Shown piece after piece: positions 29,343 through 38,826 of a stretch of 64,000 bases of DNA. Position numbers and translations under genes: made by a program. The stretch comes from an uncultured Bacteroidales bacterium (GTDB taxonomy: Bacteria > Bacteroidota > Bacteroidia > Bacteroidales > Muribaculaceae), in assembly GCA_947175575.1 (NCBI GenBank), contig CAMWNG010000002.1:62001-126000 (forward strand), given 5' to 3'. Below the pieces are notes generated by a model that was given only the letters and a program-made list of their open reading frames with translations, was not told the DNA's origin and ran no database searches. The first letter of the stretch is position 1. Each line of letters opens with the position of its first letter.

Positions 29343-30542
29343 ATGGAATCGATACGCTCTCTCTTCAAGATAGGTCACGGCCCCTCGTCGTCGCACACGA
29401 TGGGGCCGCGCAAGGCTGCCCAGATGTTCATGGCCGAGGCACCCGACTCGACGGCCGGGTGCCGGGTGACCCTCTACGGGTCGCTCGCGGCCACGGGCAA
29501 GGGGCACCTGACCGATAAGGCCGTGCTGGATGTCCTGGAGGCCAAATGGCCCACTGAAATAGTCTGGAAGCCCGAGACGGTGTTGCCATTTCATACTAAC
29601 GGCCTGATGTTTCAGGCGCTGGATGCAAACGGAAATGTGCTCAAGGAATCTACCTTCTATTCCGTTGGCGGTGGCGATGTGGTGCGCGAAGGCGAATCAC
29701 GTGTGCCGGAAGTGTCGATTTATTCAATGACCAGATTAAAGGACATTCAGGCGTGGTGTGAACGCACCGGCAAGACCTACTGGGAGTATGTGGGTGAGAC
29801 TGAAGGCGACGAGATCTGGGACTATCTTGCCGAGGTGTGGAAAGTGATGAAAGAGGCCGTGGAACGAGGCATAGACTCGGAAGGTGTCCTGCCCGGAGAC
29901 CTCGGGGTGCGCCGTAAGGCCGTCAGCTATTACATGCACGCCTCCGGTCACAATTCATCTCTGAAGTCGCGCGGACTGGTGTATGCCTATGCGCTGGCCG
30001 TTAGCGAGGAGAACGCCGCCGGCGGAAAGATTGTCACAGCACCCACATGTGGCTCGTCGGGAGTGCTGCCCGCCGTGCTTTATCATCTTTATACCTCGAA
30101 AGGATTCAGCGAAAAGCGCATCCTGCGTGCGCTGGCCACCGCGGGTCTTTTCGGAAATGTGGTGAAATACAACGCTTCGGTATCCGGAGCCGAAGTAGGT
30201 TGCCAGGGCGAGGTCGGTGTCGCATGCGCGATGGCTGCTGCGGCGGCCTCGCAGCTGTTCGGCGGTACTCCGGCTCAGATAGAGTATTCCGCCGAGATGG
30301 GGCTTGAGCATCACCTCGGACTTACCTGCGACCCGGTTTGCGGCCTTGTACAGATTCCTTGTATTGAACGTAATGCCTATGCTGCGGCCCGTGCCCTTGA
30401 TGCCAATCTGTATTCAGCTTTCAGTGACGGAAAACATAGCGTTGACTTCGACCGCATAGTCGAGGTTATGAAGCAGACAGGCCATGATTTGCCATCGCTT
30501 TACAAAGAAACAGCGCAGGGCGGTCTGGCCGTGATAAAATGA
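29343..30542 (+). CDS. sdaA: L-serine ammonia-lyase
   Basis: MESIRSLFKIGHGPSSSHTMGPRKAAQMF; TAPTCGSSGVLPAVLYH; GLTCDPVCGLVQIPCIERNA. Confidence 0.95.
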   Translation: MESIRSLFKIGHGPSSSHTMGPRKAAQMFMAEAPDSTAGCRVTLYGSLAATGKGHLTDKAVLDVLEAKWPTEIVWKPETVLPFHTNGLMFQALDANGNVLKESTFYSVGGGDVVREGESRVPEVSIYSMTRLKDIQAWCERTGKTYWEYVGETEGDEIWDYLAEVWKVMKEAVERGIDSEGVLPGDLGVRRKAVSYYMHASGHNSSLKSRGLVYAYALAVSEENAAGGKIVTAPTCGSSGVLPAVLYHLYTSKGFSEKRILRALATAGLFGNVVKYNASVSGAEVGCQGEVGVACAMAAAAASQLFGGTPAQIEYSAEMGLEHHLGLTCDPVCGLVQIPCIERNAYAAARALDANLYSAFSDGKHSVDFDRIVEVMKQTGHDLPSLYKETAQGGLAVIK

Positions 30543-30545
30543 GAA

Positions 30546-30601
30546 TATACGCATAAATAAAAGGCGCGACCGGCCGGTCGCGCCTTTTATTTATGCGTAT
30601 A
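30546..30601. terminator. 56-bp perfect palindrome, bidirectional terminator between sdaA and hup
   Basis: TATACGCATAAATAAAAGGCGCGACCGG/CCGGTCGCGCCTTTTATTTATGCGTATA, 28 bp per arm with no spacer, checked base by base. Confidence 0.85.
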
Positions 30602-30609
30602 AGCCTTGA

Positions 30610-30882
30610 TTATTTGATTTTTTCGGCCAGTTCGCTGCCCTGTTTGAATTTAACTGATTTGCGGGCTGCGATGGTGATGGATTCCTTAGTGCGGGGGTTG
30701 ATACCTGTGCGTTCGGGTTTTTCGTTAACTGCGAAAGTACCGAAACCGAGGAGAGCAACTTTGTCGTTGTTTGCCAGAGCGCCTGCGATAGCTTCGAGAG
30801 CGGCGTCGACAGCTGCGCGAGCCTGAGCTTTGGTGAGCTGAGATTTCTCAGCCACGGCATTGATGAGTTCAGTTTTGTTCAT
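30610..30882 (-). CDS. hup: HU family DNA-binding protein
   Basis: MNKTELINAVAEKSQLTKAQARAAVDAALEAI...GFGTFAVNEKPERTGINPRT; start at 30882 rather than the longer ORF start. Confidence 0.97.
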   Translation of the reverse strand: MNKTELINAVAEKSQLTKAQARAAVDAALEAIAGALANNDKVALLGFGTFAVNEKPERTGINPRTKESITIAARKSVKFKQGSELAEKIK

Positions 30883-31013
30883 GATAAAAGGGTTAGAAAT
30901 TTTTATGATTCTTAATTTTTGGCAAATATAGTGTAAAGATTTGAGAAACACAATATTTTTTGATATTTTTTTAGAACCAAGGCCAAAATATTGAATATGG
31001 GAACCCTGAAAGA

Positions 31014-31934
31014 TTATTTTTGGGGCGAAAAAAGCCTGTATATGCGCCCGATTCCACGTCCGCCATGTCTTCCGTAAAAATATAACATACGGAATATCAG
31101 GCGACGCGCTCTCGGCTGTCGGGAGATTATTTCGGCTATTTTCCGGGGCGCATCCGGATCATCCGCGGCCCACCCGCACGCTGCACATATGTATTGCAGG
31201 TCAATCAGATGTTGCTTGGCGGGAAGAAGATTTACGCGGATATTTTCAAGTGCCGGTTCCAGACGGTCGAGACGGCCGCCGCCGTCTCGCATAAGTGAGA
31301 GCGGTTCGGGCACGACTGTCACTGTTTCTCCATGGCCGGGCATGCGCACACATACGGGATGAAGCATCAGAAGGCGATGCCCGAGTTCGACATCCTCTCC
31401 TACGCGTGCAACCTCGTCCCAGCCTCCTGCAAGTCTGAAAAGTTCTGTACGCGCCATATAGTGCAGTGTGGAGAACAGTGATTCGAATATATTGGCTCTC
31501 ACCATATCACGTGTCGTGAACGGGCGGAAGCGTTTAATTCCGCCCGGACCGGGCAGCCAGAGGTCCCAGCCTACGATCTGCGCTTCGGGCGTGGCGGTGG
31601 CCGCAGCCATGGCGCGGGTGCAGTGGTCCGGTGCCATCAGGTCATCCGAATCGAAGAACATTGTCCAGGGGGTGTTCACCACCCCGAGACCGGCATTCCG
31701 GGCCGCTCCGGGTCCGGGGGTATTTTCACCTATCACCCGCACATGGAACTCATCGTCGGAGTGAGCCGTGGCCCATGCGTCAAGCACAGCCCGGGTCGAA
31801 TCCGTAGAGTTGTTGTCCACGAGGATGAGATGTAACGGTCGGTAAGTTTGCGCGGCGATACTCTCCAAAGTGGGAGTCACCACCTCGGCACGGTTATACA
31901 CCGGAATCACTATGCTCAATTGCGCCTCGGACAT
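31014..31934 (-). CDS. Glycosyltransferase family 2
   Basis: LSIVIPVYNRAEVVTPTLESIAAQTYRPLHLILVDNNSTD; FFDSDDLM. Confidence 0.93.
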   Translation of the reverse strand: MSEAQLSIVIPVYNRAEVVTPTLESIAAQTYRPLHLILVDNNSTDSTRAVLDAWATAHSDDEFHVRVIGENTPGPGAARNAGLGVVNTPWTMFFDSDDLMAPDHCTRAMAAATATPEAQIVGWDLWLPGPGGIKRFRPFTTRDMVRANIFESLFSTLHYMARTELFRLAGGWDEVARVGEDVELGHRLLMLHPVCVRMPGHGETVTVVPEPLSLMRDGGGRLDRLEPALENIRVNLLPAKQHLIDLQYICAACGWAADDPDAPRKIAEIISRQPRARRLIFRMLYFYGRHGGRGIGRIYRLFSPQK

Positions 31935-31935
31935 G

Positions 31936-33462
31936 TCAGAACTGGAAATATAAGAAGGGTTCGTCGGTGTCGGCCGCGGCCGTGATTATTATAAGGTATA
32001 GGGCTAAATATGCGGCTAACCGCACGTAACGGTTGCGAGGCATGGATTCGAGGGCGAAAGAGTTGTGACGCCCGCGCCATTCAACCATGAACATGAGTAT
32101 TGCCGCGAACATGCCGCGACGCATGAATACGGCGGTTATGCCGGGATCCGGTCGATAGATTACCCAACCCACTGCAGCTACCGTAAGCAACGCAAAAATA
32201 ATCGTGAAGTTGAATTTCCGGGGCAGCCGTGTGATGAGCCAGCCCACACCGATACACAATGCCGCCATTATAACGGATTCCGGTCCTAAAAGTGCGAACG
32301 CGCGCATGGCATAGTGAAGATCCGGCGCACGGAAGAACACCCAGGAGAGTGCTAACAGGAGAAATGTCACTATCATGCCGACCATATCCTTGCGATCTGC
32401 CGGAGGAGTGTCGGCCGGACGATAGCGTCTCGCACCGCCGGCAAGAGCAGCAATATAAAGGAGTCCGCACAAAAGTCCCCATATTACGAATGTGAGGTTT
32501 GCGCCGTGCCAAAGACCGGAGAGCAGAAATACGACCAGTACATTCAGATAACGGTTGCCGCGGCGCGAACCTCCGATGGGTATATAAACATACTTCGTGA
32601 ACCAATTCATCAGCGATATGTGCCAGCGGTGCCAGAATTCGATGATGTTGCGTGAGAAGTAAGGATATTGGAAATTAACGGATAACTTGAATCCGAGTAA
32701 TGCCGCGGCTCCGCGTGCTATATCGCAATAGCCCGAGAAATCGGCGTAAATCTGAATGGCGAAGCATATCGCAGACCGGAAATAAATGCGTGAACTCATG
32801 TCATCGCTCCAATCGTTCCATAACAGGTTTACGAGTTCAATGAGTCCGTCGGCTACCGCGCATTTCTTGAACAATCCCCAGAGAATCAGACGCATGCCGC
32901 GTACGGCGCGCGCATAATCCCATGTGCGCCGCTCCAAAAACTGGGGCAATAGCTGTGTGGAACGCTCTATCGGGCCTGCCACAAGCTGCGGAAAGAATGA
33001 GATGAATCCGGCGAACGCCACGAAATTGCGTGTCGGAAGAGTTTCGCCTCGGTACACATCCACTGAATAACTGATGGCCTGGAAGGTGAAAAACGAGATG
33101 CCGACGGGGAGGAGAATGTCTATCGTGAACCAGTCGGGCATCCAGCCGAAAACCTCAAACAGGCGCCGCAGTCCGTTCCCGAAGAAGTGGAAATATTTGA
33201 AGAATACGAGATTGGCGAGATTTGCGCATACAGCCACAGTGGTCCAGAGTTTTCGGTGTGTGGCTGGTAACGCGCAAGCGAATGTGACTATGGTCGCACC
33301 TGAGAGCAGGAAGCAGAAGCGCCAGTCCCACCAACCATAGAAAAGATATGACATCACGAGAATCCAGACATTCTGTGCGCGCCATGAACGTCCGAGCACA
33401 AGCCAGTAGACCGCAAACACCAGCGGCATAAACCATGCGAAGTCAAGGGAATTGAAGTTCAT
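31936..33462 (-). CDS. MBOAT family O-acyltransferase (AlgI/DltB-like)
   Basis: VGISFFTFQAISYSVDVYRGE; FWHRWHISLMNWFTKYVYIPIGGSRRG; LSGLWHGANLTFVIWG. Confidence 0.95.
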   Translation of the reverse strand: MNFNSLDFAWFMPLVFAVYWLVLGRSWRAQNVWILVMSYLFYGWWDWRFCFLLSGATIVTFACALPATHRKLWTTVAVCANLANLVFFKYFHFFGNGLRRLFEVFGWMPDWFTIDILLPVGISFFTFQAISYSVDVYRGETLPTRNFVAFAGFISFFPQLVAGPIERSTQLLPQFLERRTWDYARAVRGMRLILWGLFKKCAVADGLIELVNLLWNDWSDDMSSRIYFRSAICFAIQIYADFSGYCDIARGAAALLGFKLSVNFQYPYFSRNIIEFWHRWHISLMNWFTKYVYIPIGGSRRGNRYLNVLVVFLLSGLWHGANLTFVIWGLLCGLLYIAALAGGARRYRPADTPPADRKDMVGMIVTFLLLALSWVFFRAPDLHYAMRAFALLGPESVIMAALCIGVGWLITRLPRKFNFTIIFALLTVAAVGWVIYRPDPGITAVFMRRGMFAAILMFMVEWRGRHNSFALESMPRNRYVRLAAYLALYLIIITAAADTDEPFLYFQF

Positions 33463-34523
33463 AGGCGTCCTGGATGTGATTGTCGGAGTGAATCATTATA
33501 CACGAACTCAAGCAGTCGGAGGGCTTCAGGAGATGTGAAATGATAGCCGTCGTAGGTGGCATGTGGTTTGAAACTCCATTCAAGAGTAGCCCATTGGGCT
33601 GAGACGAAGTGATCTCCGAATATTTCACGCATAGCAGCAGAATCTGCAGGATTCAGCAGTGGGGGACGATCCTTTTCACGTTTTGGAGATGTTATGAGCG
33701 CAAATCGGTAGTTACACCCGGCGGAATCGAGAATCTCGGCGATGCGCCTCAAGTCACCTTTCTTGTCGTCATTGATGGAGGACTCTGCATAATATGGTGG
33801 ATACATCTTAAGACTATCTTTTGCCGAACCGCACCATCGAGTCGCAATATCCTCATATTCAGGAGTATGGTTGACGTTAATTTCTGTATTTGTGTCGGGA
33901 AGATATAGGCGAATATCTGTAGATGCACAGGGATTAATATTTGCAGGATCCATTCTATTCCTAAAAATTGCTATCGGCACATTATTAAGCAGGAATGATG
34001 CTGATATTGCTCTCTGCCATACCGAGAAGTATGTATTAAAATTGTATAACAGATCATTTTTCACAACCGGTGATGTGTAGAAAAGGCTACGCTGATATCC
34101 TTTTGTGATTCCGATCACGTCTAAGTCAATAATGATATACACGTTGCGTAATGGGGCGCGTGCTGCCAAATATTCCATATATTCACGCATCTGCTTGATT
34201 GACATTGCCGATGCGTCGAAATGGTATGGAACTGAACTTTCGGGGAGGTAGGAATTCCAAGCTGATAGATCTGTTGAAATCGTGAGAGATGAACCGAAGA
34301 TAAATGAGTCGAAACATTTTTCAGGCATGAGCCGTTCGAAATTTCGGACCGTCACTGTACCCTTATTGCCAAAATATGGGTATTCGATCTCCTTGTCGAC
34401 TGGCCTGATGATGTGCAATGGGTCAGTGGCATAGAACACGGCCCACAACACAGCGAGGGGGACGAGCGTCAAAAGAGCCGTGAGTCCGATGAACTTGAAT
34501 TGTGACTTCATGATTGGATTCAT
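33459..34523 (-). CDS. AlgJ/AlgX-like or SGNH-type partner of the MBOAT acyltransferase
   Basis: Signal anchor; FDSFIFGSSLTISTDL near N-terminus, ATYDGYHFTSPEALRLLEFV near C-terminus; overlaps the MBOAT gene; start chosen at MNPIMKSQFKF. Confidence 0.65.
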   Translation of the reverse strand: MNPIMKSQFKFIGLTALLTLVPLAVLWAVFYATDPLHIIRPVDKEIEYPYFGNKGTVTVRNFERLMPEKCFDSFIFGSSLTISTDLSAWNSYLPESSVPYHFDASAMSIKQMREYMEYLAARAPLRNVYIIIDLDVIGITKGYQRSLFYTSPVVKNDLLYNFNTYFSVWQRAISASFLLNNVPIAIFRNRMDPANINPCASTDIRLYLPDTNTEINVNHTPEYEDIATRWCGSAKDSLKMYPPYYAESSINDDKKGDLRRIAEILDSAGCNYRFALITSPKREKDRPPLLNPADSAAMREIFGDHFVSAQWATLEWSFKPHATYDGYHFTSPEALRLLEFVYNDSLRQSHPGRL

Positions 34524-34600
34524 AACCACAAAGTTAGTAAATTCCCTAAACACGGACATCGTATTATCAAATATTTTTTGTAACTTTGCACTCAACACAT

Positions 34601-34672
34601 GCCTTTGTAGTTCAATGGATAGAACAAGCCTCTCCTAAAGGTTAGATAGGGGTTCGATTCCCCTCGGAGGTA
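34601..34672 (+). tRNA. tRNA-Arg(CCT)
   Basis: Cloverleaf: GCCTTTG/CGGAGGT acceptor, GTTC/GAAC D-stem, anticodon loop CTCCTAA (CCT), GGGGTTCGATTCCCC T-arm; CCA not encoded; TAACTTTG box just upstream. Confidence 0.95.
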
Positions 34673-34727
34673 CAATCAGCCGGTCCGGACTCTGACTTGT
34701 CGGGGTCGGTAAATTTGTTTTTAAGAC

Positions 34728-37010
34728 ATGAAACACGCACTTCTCTCACTCCTCGGGGCAGCCGCGTTTGCCGCTCCCCTTTCAGCGCAGATTGTGTCGA
34801 CCCCGGCCTACAAATGGCAGGGCGACAGTATAATACAAGGAAAGTATAAGGCTTATAGTCCTGACGGTATTAGCCTGATTTCTGACTATTCAGCCCAACC
34901 CGGCTACTTCATGCCCATTGAAAAGGAATGGCATCTTAGCCGCGACCTCGCGGGGTTGCCAAGACTCCATACTCCCAACAAACTCCACGAGGCGGTCTAT
35001 AACCTCGGTCTGGAGGAAATGCTGAACGCGGTGGAGCCGGACACGACCTTGCGGACAGGCAAGGAATGGGCCGGAGTCTGGACCCGCGATGTTTCTTACT
35101 CGATCATTCTCTCGATGGCATGGCTACAGCCTGAAGCTTCTGAAATTTCGCTGAGGCGTAAGGTCTCGCCCACCGGCCGCATCATTCAGGATACTGGAAG
35201 CGGAGGCGCCTGGCCTGTCAGCTCCGACCGTATGATTTGGGCTATAGCCGCCTATGAGCTTTATAAGGTGACCGGCAGCCGCGAATGGCTCGAATACATT
35301 TATCCTATCATTGCGAATTCGATGGAGGATGATCTCAAGGTGCTCTATACCGATGGCGGAATGGTGCGCGGCGAAACATCGTTTATCGACTGGCGCGAGC
35401 AGAGCTATCCGCGCTGGATGCAGACAGCCGATATATTCCGGAGTCAATCGCTCAGTACATCTGTGGTGCATTCGCAGGCTCTTCAGGTGCTCAGCGACAT
35501 AGCCGCCGAACTTGGCTACAAGGAAGCTTCCTCACGCTACGGGACGCTGCGTGACTCTCTTGTCGGACAGATCAACGCGCAGCTGTGGATGCCCTCTAAA
35601 GGCTATTACGCCATGTATGATTATGGCCGCAATTTCCCGATTCTGAATCCGCGTGCGGAATGTCTCGGCGAATCACTCGCGATATTATATAATGTGGCGA
35701 CGCCGGAGCAAGCCGCTTCGATCACAGAGAATTATCCGACAACACCTTTCGGCGCTCCGGTATTCTTCCCCCAGATAGCAGATATGCCTCCGTATCACAA
35801 CAATGCTTTATGGCCCTGGGTGGCCTCCTATTGGGCTCTTGCCAACGCTAAGACCGGTAATGAACTGGGACTGATTGAGGCAATCGGTTCCGTATTCCGT
35901 CCGGCCGCTTTGTTCACCACCAACAAGGAAAACCTGGTCATTGACAATGGTGACATCGCCACCGAACTCAATTCGTCGAATATGCTGTGGTGTCTGGCGG
36001 GCAATCTTGCCATAACACAACGGATACTTTTCGGCATAACATTCACGCCGGACGCCCTCGAATTCCATCCTTTCGTTCCGCAGACCATGGCTGCCGATCG
36101 CAGTCTCACGGATTTCCGCTACCGCGGCGCAACCCTTGATATCCATGTTAGCGGCTACGGTAATGTCATCAAGGAATTCAAACTCGACGGACGCTCCCGG
36201 AGTGCTGAACTTCCCGGAGATATCAAGGGGCATCACAAGGTGGAGATCGTGCTTGCCGACAATACGCCCGAGCCGATGAAAGTGAATCATACAGCGAACG
36301 TGAAAGCGCCGCTCACACCCATAGCACGTCTTAGCCATTCTCCGGAACTGGCAGGAGAAGGTGTGCCCGCGAACAACCTGCTTCAATGGAATCCCATAGA
36401 ATATATACACCATTATGTGGTGCTTCGGAACGGTGAGCGTGTCGGCACCACGCGGCGCACCTCCTGGGATGCGACTATGCCTGGCGAATGGCAGGTTATC
36501 GGTGTGAGTGATGCCGGTGTGGAATCATTCGCCTCCGAGCCACTTGACAATTTCGAAACCATCGTGTTGGAAATGCCCGCTGAGAATGCGTCCATGCTTT
36601 CGCCGGAGGTCAGCTATCAGCCCTCCGAGCCGATTGAGGGATTCCATGGAGCCGGATTTGTCGAACTTGATCACACGTCTGTCCCTGTCGTGACAGATGT
36701 GGATATCCAAACCCCGGGAACATATTCCATATCGCTCGTGTATGCAAACGGCAACGGACCGGTTAACACTGAAAACAAGTGTGCTATCCGTACCATTGAG
36801 GTTGACGGTGTGCCCGCAGGCACAGTGGTAATGCCTCACCGTGGTGTAGCAAACTGGAACGACTGGGGCATGACCAACAGTGTGGCGGTTCCTCTCGCCC
36901 CAGGCACACACCGTATCGGTATCACCTTCCGTCCCGAGAACGAAAACATGAACCTTAATACCAACCACGCGCTCGTTGATCGCGTGATAATCAAAAAAAT
37001 AGGAAAATGA
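34728..37010 (+). CDS. Secreted six-hairpin glycosidase (MGH1/GH63- or debranching-like)
   Basis: Signal peptide; GVWTRDVSYSIILSMAWLQPE; DNGDIATELNSSNMLWCLAGNLA; C-terminal beta-sandwich region. Confidence 0.75.
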   Translation: MKHALLSLLGAAAFAAPLSAQIVSTPAYKWQGDSIIQGKYKAYSPDGISLISDYSAQPGYFMPIEKEWHLSRDLAGLPRLHTPNKLHEAVYNLGLEEMLNAVEPDTTLRTGKEWAGVWTRDVSYSIILSMAWLQPEASEISLRRKVSPTGRIIQDTGSGGAWPVSSDRMIWAIAAYELYKVTGSREWLEYIYPIIANSMEDDLKVLYTDGGMVRGETSFIDWREQSYPRWMQTADIFRSQSLSTSVVHSQALQVLSDIAAELGYKEASSRYGTLRDSLVGQINAQLWMPSKGYYAMYDYGRNFPILNPRAECLGESLAILYNVATPEQAASITENYPTTPFGAPVFFPQIADMPPYHNNALWPWVASYWALANAKTGNELGLIEAIGSVFRPAALFTTNKENLVIDNGDIATELNSSNMLWCLAGNLAITQRILFGITFTPDALEFHPFVPQTMAADRSLTDFRYRGATLDIHVSGYGNVIKEFKLDGRSRSAELPGDIKGHHKVEIVLADNTPEPMKVNHTANVKAPLTPIARLSHSPELAGEGVPANNLLQWNPIEYIHHYVVLRNGERVGTTRRTSWDATMPGEWQVIGVSDAGVESFASEPLDNFETIVLEMPAENASMLSPEVSYQPSEPIEGFHGAGFVELDHTSVPVVTDVDIQTPGTYSISLVYANGNGPVNTENKCAIRTIEVDGVPAGTVVMPHRGVANWNDWGMTNSVAVPLAPGTHRIGITFRPENENMNLNTNHALVDRVIIKKIGK

Positions 37011-37495
37011 AAACTGTATTATCCATTATCGCCGCCATAGCGGTGAGCCTTGCAGCATCCGCGCAGGTGAATATCAGTAAAGTTGACAAAGTATCGCCCA
37101 ACGATGAAATATTCATGGACATGGCCGTAAGCGCGGCACAAAATGCTGTTGAATCCGGACAGAAAGCTAATGGTGCCGTTCTCGTGCTCAACGGGGCATG
37201 GAAAGCTACAGGTCTGCCGGGTGCGAACAATACTCCGGAGGCCGAAGCAATCGCCAAAACCAAACGCACCACCATCCCCGGAGCTGTGATTTTCACTGTA
37301 AACCAACCTACTCCCGCCGCTGTCAACGCTGCCGGAGACGCCGGCATCGAGGCCATTTATTTCGTGAATTCGGCCGATGCCGCAGTGGCCGCAGGAATAT
37401 ATTCCAAATCGGATTACGCCGGCGAGGTGAATCCTGATGTCACCGTGGCCGTGTTGCAGATGACCTACGCTCCTGCCGCCGCACTGCTCAAGTGA
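37007..37495 (+). CDS. Secreted deaminase-fold protein with degenerate zinc site (pseudoenzyme candidate)
   Basis: Signal peptide; IFMDMAVSAAQNAVESGQKANGAVLVLNG...PEAEAIAKTKRTTIPGAVIFTVNQPTPAAVNAAGDAGIEAIYFVNS aligns by eye to tRNA/guanine deaminase motifs with HAE changed to EAE and PCxxC changed to PTPAA; overlaps upstream GH gene by ATGA. Confidence 0.65.
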   Translation: MKTVLSIIAAIAVSLAASAQVNISKVDKVSPNDEIFMDMAVSAAQNAVESGQKANGAVLVLNGAWKATGLPGANNTPEAEAIAKTKRTTIPGAVIFTVNQPTPAAVNAAGDAGIEAIYFVNSADAAVAAGIYSKSDYAGEVNPDVTVAVLQMTYAPAAALLK

Positions 37496-37574
37496 ACTTT
37501 CGGGGGCTCGAGCGGGTTTATCTCTTGAACACTTAGAAAAAATCCGCGCGTACACCGCGTGTACATGAATAATT

Positions 37575-38804
37575 ATGAAAGATTTGATCATCAGACAGGA
37601 AACTTCAGAGCGTGCCGTACTTGTCGGTCTTATCAACGACAGGCAGGACGAGACCAAGGTAAACGAATATCTTGACGAACTGGCGTTTCTTGCAGACACT
37701 GCAGGTGCGGAAACCGTAGCACGCTTCACACAACGTCTCGATTATCCGAATCCCAGAACCTTTGTCGGAAAGGGCAAACTTGAGGAAATCAAGAAGTTCG
37801 TTGAAGAAAACGAGGTGGGTATGGTGATATTCGACGATGACCTCACCACCAAGCAGGTGTCGAACATCGAACGCGAACTGCAGATAAAGATTCTCGACCG
37901 TACCAGTCTAATTCTCGATATATTCGCCAATCGGGCACAGACCGCACACGCAAAAACTCAGGTGGAACTGGCGCAGTATCAATATCTTCTGCCACGCCTG
38001 ACGCGTCTGTGGACTCACCTTGAACGTCAGCGAGGCGGTATAGGCATGCGTGGCCCGGGTGAAACCCAGATAGAGACAGACCGTCGTATTATCCTTGATA
38101 AAATCGCCCGACTCAAAGAGGAATTACGGGCCATTGACAAGCAGAAGTCTATTCAGCGGAAAAATCGCGGCAAGCTGACTCGTGTCGCCCTCGTGGGATA
38201 TACGAATGTCGGAAAATCGACTCTGATGAATCTTCTGAGCAAAAGCGATGTGTTCGCGGAGAACAAGTTGTTCGCCACTCTTGATACGACAGTGCGCAAA
38301 GTTGTGATCGACAATCTTCCGTTTTTGCTCACTGATACGGTCGGATTCATACGTAAGCTTCCCACCGGGTTGATCGAATCGTTCAAGTCCACGCTCGATG
38401 AGGTGCGCGAAGCCGATATTCTCGTGCATGTGGTTGATATATCCCATCCGAATTTCGAAGAACAGATCGAGGTGGTGAATCAGACCCTGCGCGACGTGTG
38501 CGGAGGCGAGGAAAAACCGACGATTCTTGTATTCAATAAGGTTGACGCCTTCACCTATACCCCTAAGGATGCCGATGACCTTACTCCGGTTCGGCGTGAG
38601 AATATCTCTCTTGACGAACTCAAGGCATCCTGGATGGCCAAACTGAACGACAACTGTGTGTTCATTTCGGCGCGTACCGGCAAGAATATCGACGAACTGA
38701 AACGGCGCCTCTACGAGATGGCTAAGGAAATCCATCTGGCACGATTCCCGTACAACGACCTGCTTTATCAGCAGTATGACGACATAGATTCCGGCATCGA
38801 ATGA
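37575..38804 (+). CDS. hflX: GTPase HflX
   Basis: RGGIGMRGPGETQIETDRR; VALVGYTNVGKSTLMNLL; DTVGFIRKLPTGLIESFKSTLDEV. Confidence 0.97.
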   Translation: MKDLIIRQETSERAVLVGLINDRQDETKVNEYLDELAFLADTAGAETVARFTQRLDYPNPRTFVGKGKLEEIKKFVEENEVGMVIFDDDLTTKQVSNIERELQIKILDRTSLILDIFANRAQTAHAKTQVELAQYQYLLPRLTRLWTHLERQRGGIGMRGPGETQIETDRRIILDKIARLKEELRAIDKQKSIQRKNRGKLTRVALVGYTNVGKSTLMNLLSKSDVFAENKLFATLDTTVRKVVIDNLPFLLTDTVGFIRKLPTGLIESFKSTLDEVREADILVHVVDISHPNFEEQIEVVNQTLRDVCGGEEKPTILVFNKVDAFTYTPKDADDLTPVRRENISLDELKASWMAKLNDNCVFISARTGKNIDELKRRLYEMAKEIHLARFPYNDLLYQQYDDIDSGIE

Positions 38805-38826
38805 CAGTAGTCATAACAGACTCTTT

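Noticed and set aside
37007-37495. RidA-family call for the small secreted protein
   Set aside because: Motif order matches the deaminase fold (GAVLV...EAE...PTPAA) better than RidA signatures
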